From: CAZLYX01 sp964563885
GTDB taxonomy: Bacteria > Pseudomonadota > Gammaproteobacteria > Burkholderiales > Neisseriaceae
DNA: 11,381 bases
NCBI GenBank assembly: GCA_964563885.1
Contig: CAZLYX010000052.1
Location: 1-11,381, forward strand
Direction of reading: 5' to 3'
Shown: positions 1 through 5,367 of the stretch, piece after piece
Layout of the letters: every line of letters begins with the position of its first letter
How positions within the stretch are numbered: the first letter of the stretch is position 1
Translations under genes and position numbers: made by a program
The notes under the pieces: model-generated
Told to the model about the DNA's origin: nothing
Database searches by the model: none
Seen by the model: the letters and a program-made list of their open reading frames with translations, nothing else

Positions 1-122
1 CTTTGCAATACAAACATTTAACGTTAGCATGACAAAGGATACTGTTGAGGTGAAGAGTGGGCATGATAACTGATTCAGGCAAGGCTTGCCATACGCCATT
101 TTGACAGGATTACAATATATTC

Positions 123-131
123 TTATACACA
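123..131 (+). promoter_or_regulatory. DnaA-box-like motif TTATACACA
   Basis: Exact match to the DnaA consensus TTATNCACA. Nine bases with one free position can match by chance, so the meaning depends on the partner motifs at 283-303. Confidence 0.35.
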
Positions 132-134
132 TTC

Positions 135-146
135 TTCAGGTAGCCT
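135..146 (-). repeat. DNA uptake sequence (exact)
   Basis: Exact AGGCTACCTGAA on the minus strand, unpaired, in non-coding DNA. It is expected to promote uptake of DNA by the type IV pilus/ComP system known from Neisseriaceae. Confidence 0.85.
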
Positions 147-282
147 TTAGAAAGATTTTTCGTGAAATAGTTTGAAATTGTATCTACTTAAGTTTTTGTT
201 ATTTATAATGATTATTTTGTTTTGCGTAATGAGTTGTTAGGATTCTGGATGTTGTTTTTAAGTGCGTGTCACTTATACAATT

Positions 283-303
283 TTATCCCCAAACTTATCC
301 ACA
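283..303 (+). promoter_or_regulatory. Paired DnaA-box-like motifs
   Basis: TTATCCCCA (283-291, one mismatch) is followed three bases later by a perfect TTATCCACA (295-303), in the same orientation and about 12 bp apart. Closely spaced same-orientation boxes next to AT-rich DNA are typical of DnaA binding regions. No dnaA, dnaN or rpmH gene is visible to support an origin. Confidence 0.4.
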
Positions 304-391
304 GTTAGGATTAGTATTATTGCTTAGTTGTAAGCATGTTGAGTGGTTGTAGCATATTAAATGCTTGCGAACTCATAAATCTGTTAGGAAC

Positions 392-412
392 AATACTCAA
401 ATGAGTATTTTT
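392..412 (+). terminator. Possible weak terminator, plus strand
   Basis: A 7-bp AT-rich stem (AATACTC / GAGTATT) with a 4-base loop is followed on the plus strand by a run of T and A (TTTTTATTATTTT). It resembles a weak intrinsic terminator, which would imply transcription entering from the left, but no gene for it to end is visible. Confidence 0.3.
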
Positions 413-424
413 ATTATTTTAATT

Positions 425-460
425 AAAAAAAAGGCTACCTGAAAAGTTTCAGGTAGCCTT
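425..460 (-). terminator. DUS-hairpin terminator
   Basis: Two inverted exact DUS copies (432-443 and 448-459) form a 13-bp perfect stem with a 4-base loop. Read on the minus strand, the stem is followed by a run of T (plus-strand A at 425-432). This is an intrinsic terminator for the minus-strand gene ending at 481, just 20 bp away. Pairing DUS copies into terminators is well known in Neisseriaceae. Confidence 0.9.
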
Positions 461-480
461 CATTGAATGAATATAACGGC

Positions 481-912
481 TTAGCTTTGTTCTGCTTGCA
501 GACGTGCTTCGGCTCCGCTTATGTCTACACCTGCTGCGGTGGCGGCAGCGATAATTTCAGCCACTGGTCGGCCTTGTTTGGCTTGGCCAAAACCCCAAAG
601 TAGGGCGCAGCGAGTGCCAGTGCGGCAGTATGTGAGCACGGGTTGTTCAGCATCGGCAAGGAGTTGTTCAAGCTTGGCACCATCGGCAGCGGTAATGGCA
701 GGTGCGGTAACGGCTTGCAGCACAATGTTTTGAATGCCAGCATCGGCAAGCCATTGTTGTACTGTGGCAAAGGTGGGCTGGCCTGGCTCTTCTTGATCTG
801 GACGATTGCAGATAACGGTGCGGATGCCTAATTTGGTGATTTGGGCGATATCTTCCGCATCATTAATTTGTGTGCCGATGAACAGTTGATCAGCTAAGGG
901 TTGAATAATCAT
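481..912 (-). CDS. TIGR01244/DUF442 family phosphatase or sulfurtransferase-like protein
   Basis: A 143-residue soluble protein. It begins MIIQPLADQLFIGTQ and carries the family's NRPDQE segment near residues 36-41 and a Cys-containing loop CRTGTR at 96-101, where C96 and R101 match the active-site Cys and Arg of the phosphatase/rhodanese-like P-loop. From memory, the meningococcal relative NMA1982 has a tyrosine-phosphatase-like fold; the natural substrate of this group is not established. I chose the ATG at 910-912 over upstream in-frame starts because the homologous domain begins there and AGGA sits nine bases upstream. The longer reading would add 50 hydrophobic residues overlapping the upstream gene's 3' end and is unlikely to be used. 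It lies downstream of the M61 peptidase gene on the same strand with a 95-bp gap holding its own promoter candidate, and ends at a DUS-hairpin terminator. The family assignment is fairly secure; the biochemical activity is inferred. Confidence 0.85.
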   Translation of the reverse strand: MIIQPLADQLFIGTQINDAEDIAQITKLGIRTVICNRPDQEEPGQPTFATVQQWLADAGIQNIVLQAVTAPAITAADGAKLEQLLADAEQPVLTYCRTGTRCALLWGFGQAKQGRPVAEIIAAATAAGVDISGAEARLQAEQS

Positions 913-960
913 ATTAAATATTCCTAGAGGTAGGGTGGTAGAGCTGCGGGTTAAACAAAC

Positions 961-988
961 TTTATAAAAATAAATGCTTATAACGCAA
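961..988 (-). promoter_or_regulatory. Promoter candidate for the DUF442 gene
   Basis: On the minus strand TTGCGT (983-988) and TATAAA (961-966) are separated by 16 bp, a reasonable sigma-70 arrangement with a good -10 and a poor -35. Transcription would start near 954, leaving a leader of about 40 bases. Co-transcription with the upstream M61 gene is also possible because no terminator hairpin separates the two. Confidence 0.35.
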
Positions 989-991
989 AAT

Positions 992-1003
992 AGGCTACCT
1001 GAA
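992..1003 (+). repeat. DNA uptake sequence (exact)
   Basis: Exact AGGCTACCTGAA on the plus strand, five bases beyond the stop codon of the M61 gene. It has no inverted partner, so it is unlikely to terminate transcription. Confidence 0.85.
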
Positions 1004-1007
1004 AAAA

Positions 1008-2768
1008 CTAAGGCGTATGCAACCAATTTTGCAATAAAGCAGGATTGGTAATATGCAAACAAGCATTGTCAGCACGCGCGTATTGAACCATTAATATGGT
1101 TTCATGCAATACACCGTGGCGGAAATAGTGAATATTTACTTGCTCACCTGCTGTTAAGCGCGACCATTGTTGATTAAAGTCAGAACAACAAAAACCATTT
1201 ATGGCAATCACACGATCTTGTGCGCTCAAGCCAGCTTGTTCAGCACTGCCATGGTTGAAAACGTGGCTTATCGTGATGTGATCGCTATTTTGTTTAAAAC
1301 GTGCACCAAAATCAGTAGCGGTAACAATGGCTAAAGGTGCAGTTTCACTAAACGCTCCGCCTGTAGAGCGCGAGCTAGCCTGCCATGTTAAACCAATACC
1401 CGCAGAGGCAAGACAAGCTTGTAAGGGCAAAGGCTCGGTGCTGTGGAGCGCACGTTGGAAAAAATCATTTAAATCTAAACCGGTAAGCGTTTGTGCATGT
1501 TGTTGCCATTGGCTTTCAGGTAGCCCTTGGCGGTGCGCGCACCAATCACTATATAAGGACTGCATAATGTGGTCTAGGTTAAAGCGGCCTTGGGTTTCGC
1601 TGCGTATGTATAAATCTAAACACAAAGCCATCAGCGCACCTTGTTGGTAATAGCTCACTAAAGCGTTAGGGCTATTTTCGTTTTGTTTATAGAATTTAGT
1701 CCAAGCAGTGAAACTAGACTCGGCTAATGTTTGAACATTTCGGCCTTCGGTTTGATGTACCTTGCTGATGTTTTGCGCTAATAGTTTCAGGTAGCCTTCG
1801 GCATCGAGCACACCGCTGCGCACAAGCATTAAATCGTCATAATAAGAAGTAATGCCTTCAAATGCCCACAATTGCTCAGTGTAACTTTCTTCATCTAAAT
1901 GATAAGGCGTGAACGCTGCAGGCTTAATCGATTTTACATTCCAAGCATGAAAGTATTCATGGCTGAATAAACCCAATAATTGCAGGTAGCTTTCGTCTAG
2001 TTTATTGGAATTTAAAGCGGGCAAGCTATTGCGATCGGCCAGTAGCGCTGTGCTGCTAATGTGTTCCAAGCCACCGTAAATATTGTCGCCAACATGCAGT
2101 AAAAACAAATATTCGCTAAAAGGAGCTGGCGATGGAAACATGGCCAGCTGTGTAGTACAGATTTTTTGAATATCGTTAACCAAGCGCTCACGATCAAAAT
2201 CGGCATATTCACCACTCAGCACAATTTTATGAGGTATACCGCCAGCATTGAAATGCAATGTTTCAATTAATCCTAGCTCAAAAGGATGGTCAATCAATTC
2301 TGCATAAGAGGCTGCCTGAAAGATATCATTTTGTGTAGAGCGAGGTAGGGTGGTAGCAATGTGCCAATCAGCGGGAAGCTCACTTAAGCTAACAGTGTGT
2401 ATGTGATTTTCAGCTTGATGCAATTTTAAGAATAGACATGCGCCATCAAAAAAACCGCGTGTTTGATCTAAATAAGCGCCGCGTACAGATAAATCAAACG
2501 CATAAACCAAATATTCAACTTGCCATTCACCGCTTTTTGCTTCGGTTTGCCAGGTGTTTTTATTAATTTGGCTTAGAGGTGCTGTTTGGCCGTTGCAGTG
2601 GGCGTTGATGGAAACAATATGGCGTGCAAACTCACGAATCATATAGCTACCCGGAACCCAGTTTGGTAAGCTTAAAGTCGATGAGTTATTGGTTGCTTGT
2701 TGAAAAGTAAGGGTCATATGCCAGAGGTGTTTTTTAAAGCTATATGGCTTAATGTGATATTGCAGCAT
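1008..2768 (-). CDS. M61 family aminopeptidase with PDZ domain
   Basis: A 586-residue protein with the architecture of the M61 (glycyl aminopeptidase-like) metallopeptidases: an N-terminal beta-rich domain (about 1-180), a thermolysin-like catalytic domain (about 180-440) and a C-terminal PDZ domain (about 490-565, with HVFNHGSAEQAGLSAQDRVI). The zinc site is visible as HEYFH at 270-274, with a downstream Glu in WAFEGITSYY (E304). The GGLEH segment (232-236) is the substrate-side motif typical of gluzincin aminopeptidases. No signal peptide or membrane segment is seen, so it is probably cytoplasmic and would trim N-terminal Gly or Ala from peptides; that specificity comes from family knowledge. 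The start at 2766-2768 lacks a good Shine-Dalgarno, and an in-frame ATG at residue 18 is an alternative. It is divergent from ccoN across a shared 329-bp region. Three DUS-like 12-mers lie inside the coding region. Confidence 0.9.
   Translation of the reverse strand: MLQYHIKPYSFKKHLWHMTLTFQQATNNSSTLSLPNWVPGSYMIREFARHIVSINAHCNGQTAPLSQINKNTWQTEAKSGEWQVEYLVYAFDLSVRGAYLDQTRGFFDGACLFLKLHQAENHIHTVSLSELPADWHIATTLPRSTQNDIFQAASYAELIDHPFELGLIETLHFNAGGIPHKIVLSGEYADFDRERLVNDIQKICTTQLAMFPSPAPFSEYLFLLHVGDNIYGGLEHISSTALLADRNSLPALNSNKLDESYLQLLGLFSHEYFHAWNVKSIKPAAFTPYHLDEESYTEQLWAFEGITSYYDDLMLVRSGVLDAEGYLKLLAQNISKVHQTEGRNVQTLAESSFTAWTKFYKQNENSPNALVSYYQQGALMALCLDLYIRSETQGRFNLDHIMQSLYSDWCAHRQGLPESQWQQHAQTLTGLDLNDFFQRALHSTEPLPLQACLASAGIGLTWQASSRSTGGAFSETAPLAIVTATDFGARFKQNSDHITISHVFNHGSAEQAGLSAQDRVIAINGFCCSDFNQQWSRLTAGEQVNIHYFRHGVLHETILMVQYARADNACLHITNPALLQNWLHTP
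1515..1526 (-). repeat. DUS variant, 11 of 12
   Basis: Minus-strand GGGCTACCTGAA, with one mismatch at the first base, lies inside the M61 coding sequence. Confidence 0.6.
1786..1797 (-). repeat. DNA uptake sequence (exact), intragenic
   Basis: Exact DUS inside the M61 gene, read in the coding direction, where it encodes part of the residues EGYLKL (325-330). It is the only exact copy within a coding region of this window. Confidence 0.85.
2309..2320 (+). repeat. DUS variant AGGCTGCCTGAA
   Basis: One mismatch from the local DUS and identical to the dialect described for Simonsiella-type Neisseriaceae. It lies inside the M61 gene, on the strand opposite to the coding direction. Confidence 0.55.
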
Positions 2769-2814
2769 GAGAGAGGCTTTGTTTGTTAAGATGGGTTTAC
2801 AATCTCACCGCTTG

Positions 2815-2828
2815 TTGATTTTAGTCAA
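2815..2828 (+). promoter_or_regulatory. FNR-type operator upstream of ccoN
   Basis: TTGAT-TTTA-GTCAA matches the FNR/ANR consensus TTGATNNNNATCAA at 9 of 10 specified bases. Its centre (2821.5) lies 41.5 bp before position 2863, exactly where a start would fall for the -10 element TATTCT at 2851-2856. This is the class II FNR-activated geometry, as expected for an oxygen-responsive cbb3 operon. The same geometry on the minus strand meets only a poor -10, so the ccoN direction is favoured. Confidence 0.65.
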
Positions 2829-2850
2829 GTAGAGGTGACGCTAAAGCCTA

Positions 2851-2856
2851 TATTCT
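2851..2856 (+). promoter_or_regulatory. -10 element of the candidate FNR-dependent promoter
   Basis: TATTCT (4 of 6 to TATAAT), placed correctly relative to the FNR box. It would give a leader of about 235 bases before ccoN, which is long. A second possible start from TATATT at 3019-3024 cannot be excluded. Confidence 0.45.
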
Positions 2857-2972
2857 AACAAAATCCGATTATTGGCAACTTGTTAGCATAGTAAAAATTG
2901 CAGTTTTCGGCATTATTGGCTTGGTAGCAGGAGGTGTTTTGATTTAGAATACTGCTGTTAAGTTGCCGTAAG

Positions 2973-2990
2973 GTTGTACAGCTGTATAAC
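2973..2990. promoter_or_regulatory. 18-bp imperfect palindrome in the ccoN leader
   Basis: GTTGTACAGCTGTATAAC is symmetric at 8 of 9 base-pair positions, with a perfect core TACAGCTGTA. It lies about 30 bp upstream of a -10-like TATATT, so it could be an operator for a second regulator. I do not recognise the motif. Confidence 0.3.
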
Positions 2991-3024
2991 ATGCGGTGTT
3001 AAATTAAGAAAAATCGGGTATATT

Positions 3025-3050
3025 TTATGGTCGTTGTTAAGCGACCATAA
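3025..3050. promoter_or_regulatory. 9-bp perfect inverted repeat before ccoN
   Basis: TTATGGTCG (3025-3033) and CGACCATAA (3042-3050) are perfect reverse complements around an 8-base spacer, ending 47 bp before the ccoN start. It may be a hairpin in the mRNA leader or a protein-binding palindrome. It has no T-run on the plus strand, so it is not a terminator. Confidence 0.45.
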
Positions 3051-3097
3051 GCGAAGCCGATACAGATGTTATTGCCATTTTATGGAGAAGAGCCCTT

Positions 3098-4531
3098 ATG
3101 GAAACGCAAACTTATAACTACAAAGTGGTGCGGCAGTTCGCAATCATGACTGTAGTTTGGGGTATTGTAGGTATGCTGGTTGGTGTCATTATTGCCGCCC
3201 AGCTGTTTGCACCTGCGCTTGACCTCACTAATATCGGTCCGTGGTTTCACTTCGGTCGACTACGTCCGCTGCATACTAATGCGGTGATTTTCGCTTTCGG
3301 AGGTTCGGGTTTGTTCGCCACTTCATATTATGTAGTGCAACGCACCTGTAACGTTCGTTTGATTAGCGATAAACTTGCAGCCTTCACCTTTTGGGGTTGG
3401 CAAACAGTTATTGTTTCCGCGGTGATTTTGCTGCCTATGGGTTTTACCCAAAGTAGAGAATACGCCGAGTTGCCATGGCCTGTTGATATTCTAATAGCTA
3501 TTATATGGGTTGTTTATGCTTATGTATTCTTCGGTACCATTGCCAAGCGTAAGCAAAAACATATTTATGTGGCTAACTGGTTCTATGGTGCGTATATCTT
3601 AGCAATTGCTTTGTTACACATCGTTAACAACCTTCAAGTTCCTGCTGGTTGGTTCCATTCTTATTCACTATATTCTGGTGCCATTGATGCCATGGTGCAA
3701 TGGTGGTACGGACATAATGCAGTAGGCTTTTTCTTGACCGCAGCTTTCTTGGGTATGATGTACTACTTTGTACCCAAACAAGCTGGTCGTCCTGTTTACT
3801 CATACCGTTTGTCTGTAGTTCACTTTTGGGCATTAATCTTTACCTATATGTGGGCAGGCTCTCATCATTTACACTACACCGCATTGCCAGATTGGACTCA
3901 ATCATTGGCTATGGTGTTATCGCTGATTTTATTCGCACCAAGCTGGGGCGGTATGATTAACGGTATTATGACCTTATCTGGTGCATGGCATAAGCTACGG
4001 ACAGACCCGATTTTAAAATTCTTAGTGGTGTCTCTGTCTTTCTATGGCATGTCAACCTTCGAAGGTCCGATGATGTCTATCAAAACGGTTAACGCTTTGA
4101 GTCACTATACTGACTGGACTGTAGGTCACGTGCATTCAGGTGCTTTAGGCTGGGTAGGTTTCATTACTATCGGTTCTATCTACTATCTGATTCCACGTTT
4201 ATGGGGTAAACAAGAAATGCATAGCATCAAGCTGATCGAAGCGCATTTCTGGATTGCAACAATTGGTGTTGTTTTGTATATCTCTTCAATGTGGATTTCT
4301 GGTGTGATGCAAGGCCTGATGTGGGGCGCTTTGAATGATGATGGTACTTTAACGTATTCATTTGTTGAGTCTGTTAAAGCCAGTATGCCCTTCTATATGA
4401 TTCGCTTTGCTGGTGGTTTACTGTATCTCACAGGCATGCTGATTATGGGCTACAACGTATACCGTACTATTGTTGATGGGACTCCTGTGGATGCTGAAAT
4501 TCCGGCTATTGCACAAGCTGAGCACCACTAA
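3098..4531 (+). CDS. ccoN: cbb3-type cytochrome c oxidase subunit I
   Basis: The catalytic haem-copper subunit of the high-affinity cbb3 oxidase, which reduces oxygen to water and pumps protons at the inner membrane. Its 477 residues match the family length, with about 12 membrane helices. All cofactor ligands can be placed: low-spin haem b at H59 (RPLHTNAV) and H346, high-spin haem b3 at H344 (VGHVHSGAL), and CuB at H206 (WYGHNAVG), H256 and H257 (GSHHLHY). Y250 is in position for the His-Tyr crosslink. These are shifted by one from the Pseudomonas stutzeri numbering as I remember it. The ATG has GGAG ten bases upstream. It is the first gene of ccoNOQP, preceded by an FNR-type promoter candidate, which fits induction at low oxygen. 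The gap to ccoO is 23 bp. Identification is secure. Confidence 0.97.
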   Translation: METQTYNYKVVRQFAIMTVVWGIVGMLVGVIIAAQLFAPALDLTNIGPWFHFGRLRPLHTNAVIFAFGGSGLFATSYYVVQRTCNVRLISDKLAAFTFWGWQTVIVSAVILLPMGFTQSREYAELPWPVDILIAIIWVVYAYVFFGTIAKRKQKHIYVANWFYGAYILAIALLHIVNNLQVPAGWFHSYSLYSGAIDAMVQWWYGHNAVGFFLTAAFLGMMYYFVPKQAGRPVYSYRLSVVHFWALIFTYMWAGSHHLHYTALPDWTQSLAMVLSLILFAPSWGGMINGIMTLSGAWHKLRTDPILKFLVVSLSFYGMSTFEGPMMSIKTVNALSHYTDWTVGHVHSGALGWVGFITIGSIYYLIPRLWGKQEMHSIKLIEAHFWIATIGVVLYISSMWISGVMQGLMWGALNDDGTLTYSFVESVKASMPFYMIRFAGGLLYLTGMLIMGYNVYRTIVDGTPVDAEIPAIAQAEHH

Positions 4532-4543
4532 AATAAGAAAGAT

Positions 4544-4555
4544 AGGCTACTTAAA
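4544..4555 (+). repeat. Degenerate DUS overlapping the ccoO ribosome binding site
   Basis: AGGCTACTTAAA differs from the DUS at two positions. Its AGG serves as the Shine-Dalgarno eight bases before the ccoO ATG. It may be a decayed uptake sequence or a chance resemblance. Confidence 0.3.
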
Positions 4556-5166
4556 TGAAATTACAACAATTAGCTGAAGAAAAAGTCGGCTTTCTGATTG
4601 TGTTTACCTTTTTAGTGATTAGCGTCGGCTTGTTTATTGAAATTGTGCCGCTGTTCTTTACTAAATCGGTTACACAGCCAGCACCTGGTGTTAAACCTTA
4701 TAATGCTTTGCAAGTTGCTGGGCGTGACGTCTATGTTCGTGAAGGCTGCTATAACTGCCACTCACAAATGATTCGCCCATTCCGTGCTGAGACCGAACGT
4801 TATGGACACTATTCTGTGGGAGGTGAGTCAGTTTATGATCGTCCATTCCAATGGGGTTCGAAGCGTACTGGTCCAGATTTAGCTCGTGTTGGTGGTCGTT
4901 ATTCAGACGAATGGCATCGTATTCATTTGCTCAATCCGCGTGATGTAGTACCAGAATCTAACATGCCTTCGTTCCCTTGGTTGGCACGTAACAAAGTTGA
5001 TCCTGAAAATGTGGTGTATCGTATGCGGGCATTGCGTTCAATCGGCACACCTTATAGTGATGAAGAACTGAAGCAAGCTCCTGAGATGCTAACGAATAAA
5101 TCTGAATTAGATGCTTTGATTGCTTATCTGCAAGGATTAGGTCTAGCATTGAAAAACGTAAGGTAA
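4555..5166 (+). CDS. ccoO: cbb3-type cytochrome c oxidase subunit II, monohaem cytochrome c
   Basis: A 203-residue membrane-anchored c-type cytochrome that passes electrons to CcoN. One N-terminal membrane helix (about 12-35) is followed by a periplasmic domain with one haem c site, CYNCH at 65-69. Met137 in the conserved ESNMPSFPWL segment is the likely axial ligand. The segments EGCYNCHSQMIRPF and KRTGPDLARVGGRYSDEWH are diagnostic of FixO/CcoO. Length is normal for the family. It follows ccoN in the operon, and its stop lies six bases before ccoQ. No abnormality is seen. Confidence 0.97.
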   Translation: MKLQQLAEEKVGFLIVFTFLVISVGLFIEIVPLFFTKSVTQPAPGVKPYNALQVAGRDVYVREGCYNCHSQMIRPFRAETERYGHYSVGGESVYDRPFQWGSKRTGPDLARVGGRYSDEWHRIHLLNPRDVVPESNMPSFPWLARNKVDPENVVYRMRALRSIGTPYSDEELKQAPEMLTNKSELDALIAYLQGLGLALKNVR

Positions 5167-5172
5167 AAAATC

Positions 5173-5367
5173 ATGGACTTGACTTGGGCGCGTAGCCTTT
5201 CCACAGTATTGGTTTTCATCAGCTTTATGCTAATTCTGCTGGTGGCATATAATCGTAAGTCTAAAAAAGGCTACGAAGATATCGCACAAAGCTTAATTGA
5301 TGATGACGATATTCCGCATGAAGACGACGCGTCAAGTCGCGTTTCCCGTGATAACGGAGCTAAATAA
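5173..5367 (+). CDS. ccoQ: cbb3-type oxidase small subunit
   Basis: A 64-residue protein with one membrane helix (about 8-26), then a basic stretch and an acidic, Asp-rich cytoplasmic tail. CcoQ/FixQ proteins stabilise the assembled oxidase, especially the CcoP interaction. AAGG lies about nine bases before the ATG. The stop codon overlaps the ccoP start by one base (TAATG), indicating translational coupling. Identification rests on size, topology and position between ccoO and ccoP, since sequence conservation in this family is low. The tail is slightly longer than in many CcoQ proteins. Confidence 0.9.
   Translation: MDLTWARSLSTVLVFISFMLILLVAYNRKSKKGYEDIAQSLIDDDDIPHEDDASSRVSRDNGAK

Larger units (their letters stand above)
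1..430. other. AT-rich non-coding region with DnaA-box-like motifs
   Basis: No convincing gene is seen here. Two motifs match the DnaA-box consensus TTATNCACA exactly: TTATACACA at 123-131 and TTATCCACA at 295-303. A one-mismatch copy, TTATCCCCA, lies at 283-291. Between them (about 150-235) the DNA is very AT-rich, with a TATAAT at 204-209 that lacks a good -35 partner. One DUS lies at 135-146 and a small U-tailed hairpin at 392-409. The stretch could be a regulatory or replication-related region or simply spacer. The left boundary is cut by the window, so its neighbour on that side is unknown. Confidence 0.5.
2769..3097. promoter_or_regulatory. Divergent control region, M61 gene / ccoNOQP
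   Basis: A 329-bp region with no supported gene. From left to right it holds an FNR-like box (2815-2828), a matching -10 (2851-2856), an 18-bp imperfect palindrome (2973-2990), a second -10-like TATATT (3019-3024), a 9-bp inverted repeat (3025-3050) and the ccoN ribosome binding site (GGAG at 3084-3087). No DUS occurs here. Confidence 0.6.

Noticed and set aside
2..73. Open plus-strand frame from the left edge ending at TGA 71-73, and a minus-strand frame from ATG at 62-64 running off the edge
   Set aside because: Both are about 20 codons, match nothing I recognise and lack a ribosome binding site or other support. Either could be the end or start of a gene cut by the window.
425..460. Inverted repeats at 425-460, 6938-6973, 9825-9856 and 11265-11296 as mobile-element ends or a CRISPR array
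   Set aside because: All are DUS pairs facing each other at irregular wide intervals, with no transposase, spacers or target-site duplications.
521..831. Plus-strand and second minus-strand open frames overlapping the DUF442 gene
   Set aside because: They are shadow frames of a GC-richer real gene with no starts, motifs or ribosome binding sites of their own.
913..1062. N-terminal extension of the DUF442 protein to 193 residues
   Set aside because: The extra 50 residues are upstream of the recognisable domain, overlap the M61 3' end and a DUS, and the internal ATG at 910-912 has a well-placed AGGA.
2825..2947. Hydrophobic 40-codon open frame ending in IAVFGIIGLVAGGVLI, upstream of ccoN
   Set aside because: It resembles a small membrane peptide but has no ATG, GTG or TTG start upstream of the hydrophobic part and no ribosome binding site. 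It could be a decayed gene but cannot be supported.
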